Assembly: GCF_029433115.1 (NCBI RefSeq)
Contig: NZ_JARNTV010000021.1
Location: 1 to 64,000 of the forward strand
Direction: 5' to 3'
From: Sphingomonas sp. AOB5
Lineage (GTDB): Bacteria; Pseudomonadota; Alphaproteobacteria; Sphingomonadales; Sphingomonadaceae
Length of the DNA: 64,000 nucleotides
In this document: piece by piece, positions 8,810 to 18,053 of the stretch
Position numbering within the stretch: position 1 is the stretch's first letter
Layout of the letters: every line of letters starts with the position of its first letter
Notes under the pieces: generated by a model
What the model was told of the DNA's origin: nothing
The model's input: only the letters and a program-made list of their open reading frames with translations
The model's database searches: none
Program-made: the position numbers and the translations under genes

Positions 8810-10210
8810 CTACTCCTTCAACTGTTCCTTGATCGGGATTTGCTCGACCGCCAGCGGCACGCCGGTCGCGCGAAACAGGCGGCGGAAAAAGGCCTGCGGA
8901 TCGGGCGATCCCTGCATCACGAACTGCCGCACATCGTTGGTCAGCGCCGCATCGCGCGACATCAGGCGAAAATGGGCGAACCAGTCTTCTGCCGTGATCT
9001 CGCCGTCGCGCTGGTTCGCCCGGATCAGGCTGCGGACAAACTCATAGCTGTCGGCCTGCGGATAGCGTTTCTTGGTCGCATATTCCGCTGCCAGCGCCAG
9101 CATCGCGCCACAGCCATAATAGGCGTTGCTGCCCACGGTGTTGCCCGCCTTGGCCAGCGAATAGCCGGGCCGGACCGAGACGAGGCACTCGTTCATCATC
9201 CGCCGCAACTCGTTGTACACGTCATATTCGGGCAGCATTTCCTCCAGCGCCCGGGTGGCAAGGAAATCCGCGCCGCCCTCGGTGATCCAGCGCTCGTTCC
9301 AGCTGCTCGTGCGCACCGTCCGGCCCAGCCAGAAATGCGCGGCCTCGTGCCCGATGAACTCGCGCACCGTGTCGATCTTCTTCGAATCGCGCCAGCGCGC
9401 CGCCTGTCCGGAAATCTGGATGATGATCATCCCTTCCAGCACCCGCCCGCCCAGCGTCCAGCCATCCTCGATCGGCCCGCTCCACGCCACCATCGCCAGC
9501 GGCCTGGTGTCCCGCGAGGGCCCGAGCTTGGCGGTGTAGAATTGCAGCAGCCGCGGGGTGAAATCGGTCATCTCGGTGCGGATCCAGGCCGGCAGCCCCG
9601 CATCGAGAACACCGGCAAAGCTCGGCGCCTCGATCACCGGCGTATCGCCGGCATAGACATAGGTATTGCCGCTCTCGGTCAGCAGGCTGACCGTCCCGAT
9701 CGATTGCTTGCCGCGCAGCAGCAGGCGGCGGCCGGGATCGTTGAACGCGATCCGCGTGGAGGGGCGCGGCATATCGACGTTCGTCCGGCCCTTGTTGAGC
9801 GGCACCAGCATGAAATTGTCGCTGAGGAACGCGAGGCTCCCGTCCGAAAATCGCACCGCGGGCGTGAAATCCGAAGGCAGGGTGTCGGTATAGGGCCGGA
9901 TGCGGATACGGACGCTGGTCAACGGCTTCTCGCCGCCGTCCAGCCGGTCATATCCGCCACTGCGCGACAGCGTCACGCCCGGCGTCTCGACGGTCCAGGA
10001 TTTCACCCGCCACGAACCGCCCTTGCGGTCGTCCGAGGATCGCGGAAAGAACCACACGGGCGCTTTCGGCCCGAACCTGTAGTCGACGATCCACTCGCCA
10101 TTCTCGGATCGGGTGACCGAAATCTCGACCTGCGCCTCGGCGGCGGCCGGCGCTGCGGCGGGGGTAGCGAAAAGGACGAGCGCGAGCGCGCAAACCAGCC
10201 AGCGGATCAT
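8810..10210 (-). CDS. Exported gluzincin-like (M1/M61-type) metallopeptidase homologue
   Basis: The 466-residue product has a signal peptide (MIRWLVCALALVLFATPAAA), about 230 residues of beta-rich sequence, then a zinc-peptidase signature: HEAAH at about 286-290 in EFIGHEAAHFWLG. A glutamate follows about 19 residues later in WITEGGADFLA, the spacing used by M1/M61 gluzincins. A helical C-terminal domain follows. The M1 exopeptidase GAMEN motif is not visible, so the substrate specificity is open; an M61-like or inactive relative is possible. It is probably periplasmic. It precedes nothing on its strand, and its start lies 17 nt beyond the stop of the upstream fusion hydrolase, so the two are probably co-transcribed. 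Confidence 0.78.
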   Translation of the reverse strand: MIRWLVCALALVLFATPAAAPAAAEAQVEISVTRSENGEWIVDYRFGPKAPVWFFPRSSDDRKGGSWRVKSWTVETPGVTLSRSGGYDRLDGGEKPLTSVRIRIRPYTDTLPSDFTPAVRFSDGSLAFLSDNFMLVPLNKGRTNVDMPRPSTRIAFNDPGRRLLLRGKQSIGTVSLLTESGNTYVYAGDTPVIEAPSFAGVLDAGLPAWIRTEMTDFTPRLLQFYTAKLGPSRDTRPLAMVAWSGPIEDGWTLGGRVLEGMIIIQISGQAARWRDSKKIDTVREFIGHEAAHFWLGRTVRTSSWNERWITEGGADFLATRALEEMLPEYDVYNELRRMMNECLVSVRPGYSLAKAGNTVGSNAYYGCGAMLALAAEYATKKRYPQADSYEFVRSLIRANQRDGEITAEDWFAHFRLMSRDAALTNDVRQFVMQGSPDPQAFFRRLFRATGVPLAVEQIPIKEQLKE

Positions 10211-10227
10211 TTCGTGCGAAGGTTAGC

Positions 10228-12363
10228 CTATCGGCACATGCTGTCCAGCGGCGGCTTTTGATATCCGGCGGGGACCGGCAGATTTTTCTCCCGCATCGCA
10301 CCCTCCAGCCCCTGCGGCGCCGGGGCCAGCGCGGGGTTCACCTCGGTCCGGTAATAGGGATCGCGCCCGGCCTCCTCCAGCGTGCCGAAGCGGAAGCCGT
10401 GGCGGCGGTACAGTTCGAGCAGGCGCGGCAGCATGTGCGCGTCGAACGCCCCGGCATGGAGCAGCAGCACATAGGGAATGTCGCGCCCGTACAGCGCTTT
10501 CGCCATCGCCCGGTAGCGACCGATATTCCATTCGGCATCGGCCAGCCATGCCGCTTCCAGCGTCGCAACCGCCGCCATGTCGCCCTTCGCCATGCACCGG
10601 GCATAGGGCTCGTTATAGGCCCAGTCGCCGAAATCCATCGTCACCGCCGCGACCTTGTACCCCTTCGCCCCCAGCAGCGCGCGGATGCGTGCACGCCGCG
10701 CCGGATCGGCCCCCGCTTCGGACAGGAACGGATAGCGGAACCAGTGCCAGTCGGCCTCGCCCATCAGCGATCGCAACAGTGGCTCGTTCTTCGCCAGTTC
10801 CTCGGCGAACTGCTCGTCGCTGATCTTCGCCAGATCGGCATGGCTCCACCCGTGATTGCCCAGCGGATAGCCGGCATCGCGCCACACGCGCAGCGCGGGC
10901 GCGGTATCCGGCTCGCGTTCGCCCGACGCACCATTGATGAAGCCATAGGCCTCGAGCACGCCTGCCTTCTTCAGCGCGCCCACGATCTGCTCGGCCACCT
11001 GCACCTGCGTCATGCCCGGCGGGGTGATGGTGTGCTTGGGCAGATCGTCGAAGGTCAGGACGATCATCGGTGCTGGCTCGCGGGCCGGCACCACCACGCG
11101 CCCCGGCTTGCCCTTCCACTTCGCCCGTGGCGTCAGCAGGTCGAGCGGCACCGCGTCCGCCATCGCCCTGTAGCCCGCGGCCGAGGGATGCAGCCCGTCG
11201 CCCGAATCATAGTCCGGCCGCAGATAGGCGGGCCGCGCGGGATCGCGCATCGCCGCGTCGAAATCGATCACCGCGTCGAAATTCCCCGGCGCGCGGATCC
11301 AGTCATTCACCGCCTGCCGGTCGGCTTCGTTGGCCGCATCGGGATGATAATAGCCCGATCCGCCATAGGGCAGGATCGTCCCCCCGATCGCCACGATCCC
11401 CTTCGCACGCGCCCGCGACACCATCTGCCGCAGCGCGCCGATCATCCGCGCGACCAGCGCCTTGTGCTCGTCGGCACTCACCGGCGCATCGCGGGTCAGC
11501 GTGCCGAGGTCGTTCACGCCTTCAAGGACGATCAGATGCGTCACCCCCGGCGGCGTCATCACCTCGCGATCGAACCGCGCCAGTGCATTCGGCCCCAGCC
11601 CGTCATTGAGCAGCCGGTTGCCGCCGATCCCGCCATTCAGCACCGCCATCTGGCTCAGGTCGCCCGTCGCGCGCAGCCGCGTCTGCAGCGCATCGGTCCA
11701 GCGCCCGTTGCTGTTGGCCGTCACGCCATAGCCGTCGGTGATCGAGTCCCCCAGCACGACCACCGCCGAGGCCTTGGCATTGTCCACCTCGATCCCGGCA
11801 AGCTGGTGCCAGCGATCGATCGCCTTCGCATCGGCCAAGTCCGCGTCGCGGGTCCGGTCGCCCTTGGCGAGGTACGAGGTCGCACGCGAACCCGGATGCC
11901 CGGTCTGCCGCGCGGGCGGCGCGGGATAGTGGATCGAGATCGCGACATCCGCCCCGGCCTTGGCCTGCACCGCCACCGGATCGGACCAATAGTCCGCCCC
12001 CGCCGGGATCACGACCTGCGCCGCCCCGTCGAAGCTGAGCGGCTTCATGCTCGCGGGATCGACCTTCGCCGAAGCAGGCCCCGTTGCCAGCGCGATGCTC
12101 GCCGCGGAGATCTTCAGCGGCGCAGTGCCGAACGCGTTGGTGAAGCGCACTCGCACCCGGCTCCCGCCGACCTGCAACCGCACGATCTGGCGCAGCGTCG
12201 CGTCGGTTAGGTCCTCGGCCGCCAGCGCATTCTGCCCCTCGGGCACCATCGGCGAAGTCGCCCATGCCGCCACCCAGCGCTCGCCCGGCGCGCTCTGGGC
12301 CATCACCGCCCCGCCCAGCGCAAGCGCCACGAACGCCAGCAACAGCCGCATCCGGCCCATCAT
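10228..12363 (-). CDS. Exported SGNH esterase fused to polysaccharide deacetylase
   Basis: This 711-residue protein has a signal peptide (MRLLLAFVALALGGAVMAQ) and two hydrolase domains. Domain 1 (about 25-410) is a GDSL/SGNH esterase with an N-terminal beta-sandwich, block I GDSITDGYG (serine near 205), block III VLNGGIGGNR, block V LEGVNDLG and the Asp/His pair in DGLHPSAAGY. Domain 2 (about 430-700) is a NodB-type deacetylase with TFDDLPKH and the metal histidines in YPLGNHGWSHADL, then YPFLSEAG. Both domains remove acyl groups from carbohydrates, so combined de-O- and de-N-acetylation of one glycan in the periplasm is inferred. Starting at the second methionine of MMGRM is possible. An operator-like palindrome lies 20 nt upstream. 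Confidence 0.88.
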   Translation of the reverse strand: MMGRMRLLLAFVALALGGAVMAQSAPGERWVAAWATSPMVPEGQNALAAEDLTDATLRQIVRLQVGGSRVRVRFTNAFGTAPLKISAASIALATGPASAKVDPASMKPLSFDGAAQVVIPAGADYWSDPVAVQAKAGADVAISIHYPAPPARQTGHPGSRATSYLAKGDRTRDADLADAKAIDRWHQLAGIEVDNAKASAVVVLGDSITDGYGVTANSNGRWTDALQTRLRATGDLSQMAVLNGGIGGNRLLNDGLGPNALARFDREVMTPPGVTHLIVLEGVNDLGTLTRDAPVSADEHKALVARMIGALRQMVSRARAKGIVAIGGTILPYGGSGYYHPDAANEADRQAVNDWIRAPGNFDAVIDFDAAMRDPARPAYLRPDYDSGDGLHPSAAGYRAMADAVPLDLLTPRAKWKGKPGRVVVPAREPAPMIVLTFDDLPKHTITPPGMTQVQVAEQIVGALKKAGVLEAYGFINGASGEREPDTAPALRVWRDAGYPLGNHGWSHADLAKISDEQFAEELAKNEPLLRSLMGEADWHWFRYPFLSEAGADPARRARIRALLGAKGYKVAAVTMDFGDWAYNEPYARCMAKGDMAAVATLEAAWLADAEWNIGRYRAMAKALYGRDIPYVLLLHAGAFDAHMLPRLLELYRRHGFRFGTLEEAGRDPYYRTEVNPALAPAPQGLEGAMREKNLPVPAGYQKPPLDSMCR

Positions 12364-12382
12364 CCCTCTCCCGCGATTATCT

Positions 12383-12395
12383 CGTTATGATAACG
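12383..12395. promoter_or_regulatory. Operator-like palindrome CGTTAT-G-ATAACG
   Basis: This perfect 6-bp inverted repeat with a 1-bp centre lies 20 nt upstream of the esterase/deacetylase start, in the 118-nt divergent gap with the cyclic-nucleotide-binding protein gene. Its position fits a repressor site for the carbohydrate-active fusion gene. The binding protein is unknown. Confidence 0.4.
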
Positions 12396-12481
12396 CTACC
12401 ATAACTCGCCACAGAGTGATGACAAGGGCGCTTCCCGTCGCCCCCGCCTTCGGCCATTATGCCCGCGTAACGGAGTGGGGC

Positions 12482-13156
12482 ATGTTTTCGAGCGGATCGC
12501 TGGTCCTTCAGCTGAGCTATGCATTGCTGGTGCTCGCGGTGGTGACGTCGCGAAAGCTGCCGCGCATCTTCATCGCGCTGTCCGCGGCGGTCGCGCTGGC
12601 GCATGCGATCTGGTGGAGCGGCGATCCGGCGGCGATCGGCTGGATGGCGCTGCTGCTCGGCGCTTGCGCGGTCGTGCTGGGCAATGATTTCCTCGCCAAT
12701 CGCCGCGCCCGTTTCAGCGACGAAGAGGAAGCGATGCTCGCCGGCTTCCTTGCGCACGTCCCGCGCCACGCCGCACGCCACCTGATCGATCAGGGCATCT
12801 GGCTGTTCGGCGCGGAGGGCGACATGCTCACCCGCGAAGGCGAGCCGGTCGAACGGCTGCTGTTCATCGCACGCGGCGAAGCCAGGGTGTTCAGCGGCAC
12901 CAGCCAGGTTGCCTTGTGCGGCCCGGGCGAACTGATCGGCGAAGCGACGGTGCTGGCGGGCGATCCGGCCACCGCCACCGTGGTGCTGGCCGGTCCTGCA
13001 CGCTTCTGGTGCATCGCCGCTCCGGCCCTGCGCGCCTATCTCACCGCCAATCCGGACCTGTTGCCCGCACTCGAACGCAGCTTCGCTCGCGCGGTGGGCG
13101 ACAAGCTGCGCGCCAGCAACCGCACCATCGCCGCAGCCGGCGGCGTCGCCGCCTGA
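12482..13156 (+). CDS. Membrane-anchored cyclic-nucleotide-binding-domain protein (Popeye-like layout)
   Basis: The 224-residue product starts with three hydrophobic segments (SLVLQLSYALLVLAVVTS, IFIALSAAVALAHAIWW and GWMALLLGACAVVLGNDF). A CRP-type cyclic-nucleotide-binding domain then runs from about residue 85: RHLIDQGIWLFGAEGDML, LLFIARGEARVF, the PGELIGEATVLAGDPATATV phosphate-binding cassette, then VLAGPARFWCI. There is no helix-turn-helix, so it is a membrane sensor or regulator rather than a transcription factor. Three membrane segments plus a CNB domain is the layout of Popeye-domain proteins. The ATG at 12482 was chosen because the upstream in-frame extension lies in the intergenic promoter region and adds charged, non-conserved residues. 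Confidence 0.8.
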   Translation: MFSSGSLVLQLSYALLVLAVVTSRKLPRIFIALSAAVALAHAIWWSGDPAAIGWMALLLGACAVVLGNDFLANRRARFSDEEEAMLAGFLAHVPRHAARHLIDQGIWLFGAEGDMLTREGEPVERLLFIARGEARVFSGTSQVALCGPGELIGEATVLAGDPATATVVLAGPARFWCIAAPALRAYLTANPDLLPALERSFARAVGDKLRASNRTIAAAGGVAA

Positions 13157-13251
13157 AGCCGATCCGGCACAGCTTGCAATGTAGGATTTCCGCTGCTGCA
13201 GTCAGCGCGCCGCGTCGCCGCCCGGCCGCTCTTTGACATGACAATAGTTCG

Positions 13252-13329
13252 GCGGGAATTTTCTCCCGCGGGGTAAACCCAACCGGCCAAGAGTCACAAG
13301 TCCATGCGCGCCATGCCAGTGTGACTCTT
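13252..13329. terminator. Stem-loops between convergent genes
   Basis: The 213-nt gap between the CNB-protein stop and the rutA stop holds two hairpins: GCGGGA / TCCCGC at 13252-13269, and the wider repeat AAGAGTCACA (13289-13298) / TGTGACTCTT (13320-13329) around a 21-nt loop. Neither has a long T-run directly after it, so a terminator role is inferred from position. Confidence 0.4.
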
Positions 13330-13369
13330 GTGACTTTTGCTACCCCGAAAGGGTAAATCCCGACACGCT

Positions 13370-14434
13370 TCAGCCCTTTTGCCGGCTCTTCATCAGCGGC
13401 TGGATGCGCGTGCCGAAATTCTCCACCCCTTCCAGAAAGTCGTCGAAGGTCAGCAGCACGCCGCCGGTGTTCGGCACTTCGGCCATCTCGTCGAGCATCG
13501 CCGCGATCTTGGCATAGCTGCCGACCAAGGTGCCCATGTTGATGTTCACCGCACCTTCGGGCGCGGCAAGCTGGCGGACATTGGTGGTCGCATTGTGCTT
13601 GTCCGCTGCACCCTGATTGGCGAGCCAGGCAATCGCGTCCAGATCGACACCGTCATTATACGACTTCCACTTGGCCTCGGCTTCCTCGTCGGTCTCCGCG
13701 GCGATCACCATGATCAGCACAAACACCGAAACGTCGCGCCCGGTCTTCTCCAGCGCAACCGCCAGTCGCTCGTTGTTGAAGGCAAAGGCAGTGGGCGTGT
13801 TGACACCTTTGCCCAGGCAGAAGGCATAGTCCGCCCACTTCGCCGAGAAGGCGAGGCCCTCGTCCGACGAGCCCGCGCAGATGATCTTCATGTCACCCGT
13901 CGGCTGCGGCCGGACGAGGCAATCGTCCATCTGGTAATATTCGCCCTTCAGATCGCTGCGACCGGTCTCCCACAGCTCGCGCAGGATCTGGGCGTACTCG
14001 TCGAGCATCTGGTAGCGATTGCGGAAATGCTCGTCGCCCGGCCACAGGCCCATCTGGCTGTATTCGGGGCGCTGCCAGCCGGTGATCAGGTTCAGTCCGA
14101 ACCGGCCATGGCTGATGCTGTCGATAGTGTTGCACATGCGCGCCGCAAAGGCCGGCGGGATGATCAGCGTCGGGCAGGTGGCGTAGATCTTGATCTTTTC
14201 GGTCACCGCGGCGAGCCCCGCCATCAGCGTGAAGCTCTCCAGCCCATATTCCCAGAACTCGGTCTTCCCCCCGAACCCGCGCAGCTTGATCATCGACAGG
14301 AGGAAATCGAGGCCATGCTCCTCGGCCTTCAGCGCGATCGCCTTGTTCATGTCGAAGCTCGGCTTGTACTGGGGCGCGTTCTCGCTGATCAGCCAGCCAT
14401 TGTTGTTGATGGGCACGAAGACGCCGACCTGCAT
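13370..14434 (-). CDS. rutA: Pyrimidine monooxygenase RutA
   Basis: RutA is the FMN-dependent monooxygenase that opens the uracil or thymine ring between N3 and C4 to give ureidoacrylate peracid. The 354-residue luciferase-like protein has the family start [19 protein letters not shown] and the segments [46 protein letters not shown] and [16 protein letters not shown], with the usual length. It is the last gene of the rutB-rutC-rutD-rutA series (minus strand) and begins 3 nt beyond the rutD stop, so they are co-transcribed. RutA needs reduced FMN from a flavin reductase (RutF), which is not in this window. Confidence 0.96.
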   Translation of the reverse strand: MQVGVFVPINNNGWLISENAPQYKPSFDMNKAIALKAEEHGLDFLLSMIKLRGFGGKTEFWEYGLESFTLMAGLAAVTEKIKIYATCPTLIIPPAFAARMCNTIDSISHGRFGLNLITGWQRPEYSQMGLWPGDEHFRNRYQMLDEYAQILRELWETGRSDLKGEYYQMDDCLVRPQPTGDMKIICAGSSDEGLAFSAKWADYAFCLGKGVNTPTAFAFNNERLAVALEKTGRDVSVFVLIMVIAAETDEEAEAKWKSYNDGVDLDAIAWLANQGAADKHNATTNVRQLAAPEGAVNINMGTLVGSYAKIAAMLDEMAEVPNTGGVLLTFDDFLEGVENFGTRIQPLMKSRQKG

Positions 14435-14437
14435 GAT

Positions 14438-15223
14438 TCAGTTCTCCAGGATTTCGAGCAGCAAGCGATTGAAAGTCTCGGTATCGGTGAAATTACACGC
14501 GTGCCCACCCCAGCGCATCACCGCCAATTCGGCACCCGCTATGCCCTCGGCCAGCCGCTCGGAGCAGGTATAAGGCACCAGCATATCGTCCTCGGTCGCG
14601 ATCGCCACGGTCGGCACGCTGACCTCGCCCAAGCGGGCATCGACATCGAAGGCGAGCAGCGCGGCGATCCGCTTCTCATAGGCTTCGGCACCGGCGAAAT
14701 GCGCGAGGTGCTGCGCTTCCTCGGCCGCGATGAACTCGTGCATCTGCGAGATAAATACCGCCGGATACAGGAACAGTGGCTGCGCCTTCAGATAGGCTTC
14801 AGGCCCACTGTTCCGCAGCAGTGCAAGCCGCGTCTCGAAACAGCGGATGAAATGCGGATCGGCTTTAGAGAAGGCGTTGACCAGCACCAGACATGTAACG
14901 CGCTCCGGCGCCTTCAACGCCAGCGCCAACCCGGCAACGCCACCTGCGGCATGGCCGACGATGATCGCGGACGGCACGCCCAAAGCATCGATCACCTCGA
15001 GCAGATCGTCGCCCATCTGATCGACCGTCACCGTGTCGGGCAATGCGCGGTCGCTCCGCCCGGTGCCGCGATGATCGTAAAGGATGACGCGGAAACGCTC
15101 GGCGAGCCCCTTCACATTGGGCAGCCAGTAATTGCCCGATCCGCCAAGGCCCGCGGACAAGATCATGGCCGGCGCATCGGCCGGTCCATGTTCCTCCCAA
15201 TAAATGCCCCCCGCAGTCAGCAT
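14438..15223 (-). CDS. rutD: Alpha/beta-hydrolase RutD (aminoacrylate pathway)
   Basis: RutD is a 261-residue alpha/beta-hydrolase-fold protein proposed to speed the breakdown of aminoacrylate to malonic semialdehyde and ammonia. Visible motifs are ILSAGLGGSGNYWLPN, YDHRGTGRSD, the nucleophile elbow GHAAGG (residues 90-95), QPLFLYPA and the terminal MRWGGHACNFTD histidine. The elbow has alanine (A92) where true hydrolases have serine. This is a known trait of RutD proteins (GHALG in E. coli), so the alanine supports rather than contradicts the assignment. It lies between rutC and rutA. Confidence 0.94.
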   Translation of the reverse strand: MLTAGGIYWEEHGPADAPAMILSAGLGGSGNYWLPNVKGLAERFRVILYDHRGTGRSDRALPDTVTVDQMGDDLLEVIDALGVPSAIIVGHAAGGVAGLALALKAPERVTCLVLVNAFSKADPHFIRCFETRLALLRNSGPEAYLKAQPLFLYPAVFISQMHEFIAAEEAQHLAHFAGAEAYEKRIAALLAFDVDARLGEVSVPTVAIATEDDMLVPYTCSERLAEGIAGAELAVMRWGGHACNFTDTETFNRLLLEILEN

Positions 15224-15245
15224 CAGGCCCCCCTCGCGGGCAGCG

Positions 15246-15629
15246 TCACGAAAGGTGGGCCACGCTGGCGATCTCGACCAGGCAATCGGGCTTCACCAGA
15301 TCGCACTTGATGCAATAGCGCGCCGGCTTCGCGCCGGGGAAATACTCGGCATAGACCGCATTGAACGCGGCATAGTCGCCCAGGTCCTTCAGGAAGATAT
15401 GGTTCATCGCCACATCCTCGAGGCTGGCTCCGGCGGCTTCCAGCGTGATCTTGATCACGTCCAGCACATGCCGGGTCTGCGCCGCGGCATCGCCGACATG
15501 CAGCACCACCCCGCCCTCGCCCAGCGCCAGCACGCCCGAGACATAGACGGTGTTCCCGGCCTTCGCCCCCGCCGAATAGGGCGCGATCGGAGTCGGGAAC
15601 TGCGGCGGATTGATCGGTTCGAAAGGCAT
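15246..15629 (-). CDS. rutC: RidA-family aminoacrylate deaminase/peracid reductase RutC
   Basis: This 127-residue YjgF/YER057c/RidA protein begins [20 protein letters not shown]. It has the family segments [17 protein letters not shown] and a long helix ([20 protein letters not shown]), and the terminal arginine and glutamate region [19 protein letters not shown]. RutC proteins reduce or handle ureidoacrylate/aminoacrylate intermediates; later work on RutC points to 3-aminoacrylate deaminase activity. It is separated from rutB by 4 nt and from rutD by 22 nt. Confidence 0.94.
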   Translation of the reverse strand: MPFEPINPPQFPTPIAPYSAGAKAGNTVYVSGVLALGEGGVVLHVGDAAAQTRHVLDVIKITLEAAGASLEDVAMNHIFLKDLGDYAAFNAVYAEYFPGAKPARYCIKCDLVKPDCLVEIASVAHLS

Positions 15630-15633
15630 GATC

Positions 15634-16353
<720 letters not shown>

Positions 16354-16361
16354 TTAACCCA

Positions 16362-16373
16362 GACTGACCAGTC
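16362..16373. promoter_or_regulatory. Palindrome GACTG-AC-CAGTC before rutB
   Basis: A perfect 5-bp inverted repeat lies 9 nt upstream of the rutB ATG, in the 43-nt gap with the acyl-CoA synthetase gene. It contains TGACCA, as in the RutR box known from E. coli (TTGACCA-N2-TGGTCAA), but is not a full match. A second TGACC appears at about 16382-16387 on the other strand. A TetR-type (RutR-like) operator is inferred only. Confidence 0.35.
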
Positions 16374-16396
16374 CGGAGTCAGCGGTCAAGGCGCGA

Positions 16397-17992
16397 TCAG
16401 GCCGCGGCCAGCTTGAAGTCCTTGTACTGCTCGCGGATCGCGGTCTTCAGCAGCTTGCCGGTCGCGGTGTGGGGCAGGCTGTCGACGAAATGGATCTCGT
16501 CGGGCAGCCACCATTTGGCGACATGGTTGGCCAGATGCGCCTGGATCTCGTCGGCGGTCACCTCGCTGCCGGGCTTGCGGATCACCAGCAGGATCGGCCG
16601 CTCGTCCCATTTGGGATGATAGACGCCGATCGCCGCCGCCTCGGCCACGCCGGGGCAACCGACTGCGCAATTCTCCAGATCGACCGAACTGATCCACTCG
16701 CCGCCGGACTTGATCACGTCCTTGGCGCGATCGGTGATCTGCATCGTGCCATCGGGATGCAGCACCGCGACGTCGCCGGTATCGAACCAGTTGTCGGCAT
16801 CCACCGCCGGACCGCTCTCGTCCTGGAAATATTGCTCGATGATCCACGGACCGCGGATCTGCAGCTTGCCCGAGCTTTCGCCGTCGCGCGGCTGGACCAC
16901 GCCCGCATCGTCGACCACGCGCAGCTCGACGCCCCATGGCACCCGGCCCTGACGGCAGACCTGATCCACCTTCTGGTCGAAGGTCAGATCCTCCCAGTCG
17001 GGCGATCGCGCACCCATCGTGCCGATCGGGCTGGTCTCGGTCATGCCCCAGGCATGATTGACCCGCACGCCCATCTTCATCAACCGCTCGATCATCGCGC
17101 GCGGCGCGGCCGATCCGCCGATGGTGACCAGCTGGAGATACTTCGGCGTCTCGCCGGTCGCGTCCATATGCTGGAACATGGCGAGCCACACCGTCGGCAC
17201 GCCGGCCGAATGGGTCACCTTCTCGCGGTTCATCAGGTCGCACAGCACGACCGGATCGTTGACCGCCGAATAGACGAACTTGATCCCTGCAGCCGCCCCC
17301 GCAAAGGGCAGGCCCCAGGCCGCGGCATGGAACATCGGCACCACCGGCAGCGCCACCGCGCGGGTGTCGAGATCGAACACCGCCGGCTGCATCTCGGCCA
17401 GCGCATGGATCATCGTCGAGCGATGGGTGTAGAGTACGCCCTTGGGGTTACCCGTCGTCCCACTGGTATAGCACAGCATGCACGGATCGCGCTCCGGCCC
17501 TTCGTGCCAGGCGTAGTTGCCGTCCTCGGCCGAGATCACCGCTTCGAAGCTGTTCGCCCCGTCACCGTCGAACACGATGTAATGTTCGATGCTGGTCCAC
17601 TTCTCGCGCAGCCGGTCGACGATCGGCTGGAACACCTTGTCATAGAGCAGCACGCGGTCTTCGGCGTGATTGGCGATATAGATCAACTGCTCGTCGAACA
17701 GGCGCGGGTTGATGGTGTGGATCACCCCACCCATCCCGATCGCGCCATACCAGGCGACCAGATGGCGGCTGTGGTTCATGCCCAGGGTCGCGACGCGATC
17801 GCCGGGCTCCAGCCCCATCCGCTCGAACGCCTGCGCCAGTTTCTTGGCATCGCGGGCGATCCCGGCCCAGGTGGTGCGGGTCTCGCTGCCATCGGCCCAG
17901 CGGCTCACGATCTCGCGGCCCCAATGCTCGCGTGCGGCGTGATCGATCAGCCGGGGTACCCGAAGCTCGAAATCCTGCATTCCACCCAGCAT
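16397..17992 (-). CDS. Medium/long-chain fatty-acid-CoA ligase (AlkK-like)
   Basis: This ANL-superfamily enzyme activates a carboxylic acid to its acyl-adenylate and then the CoA thioester. The 531-residue product shows the AMP-binding loop [44 protein letters not shown] (A5 motif), YFQDESG...[10 protein letters not shown] (A7), the hinge [17 protein letters not shown] and the catalytic lysine region [16 protein letters not shown]. These are diagnostic of the AlkK/long-chain type. The start at 17992 has GGAGAG at 5-nt spacing. It lies between dnaE and rutB on the same strand; it may simply be a fatty-acid gene, or it may activate an acid from pyrimidine breakdown. Confidence 0.92.
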   Translation of the reverse strand: MLGGMQDFELRVPRLIDHAAREHWGREIVSRWADGSETRTTWAGIARDAKKLAQAFERMGLEPGDRVATLGMNHSRHLVAWYGAIGMGGVIHTINPRLFDEQLIYIANHAEDRVLLYDKVFQPIVDRLREKWTSIEHYIVFDGDGANSFEAVISAEDGNYAWHEGPERDPCMLCYTSGTTGNPKGVLYTHRSTMIHALAEMQPAVFDLDTRAVALPVVPMFHAAAWGLPFAGAAAGIKFVYSAVNDPVVLCDLMNREKVTHSAGVPTVWLAMFQHMDATGETPKYLQLVTIGGSAAPRAMIERLMKMGVRVNHAWGMTETSPIGTMGARSPDWEDLTFDQKVDQVCRQGRVPWGVELRVVDDAGVVQPRDGESSGKLQIRGPWIIEQYFQDESGPAVDADNWFDTGDVAVLHPDGTMQITDRAKDVIKSGGEWISSVDLENCAVGCPGVAEAAAIGVYHPKWDERPILLVIRKPGSEVTADEIQAHLANHVAKWWLPDEIHFVDSLPHTATGKLLKTAIREQYKDFKLAAA

Positions 17993-18053
17993 CACGTCTC
18001 TCCGTTCTGTTTTGACGGAGCGTACCGTGTACCCGGGGGCCGAGTCGAGGGGG

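Noticed and set aside
14438..15223. RutD as an inactivated hydrolase because serine is missing
   Set aside because: The GHA elbow is the normal state of RutD proteins, so this is not evidence of decay.
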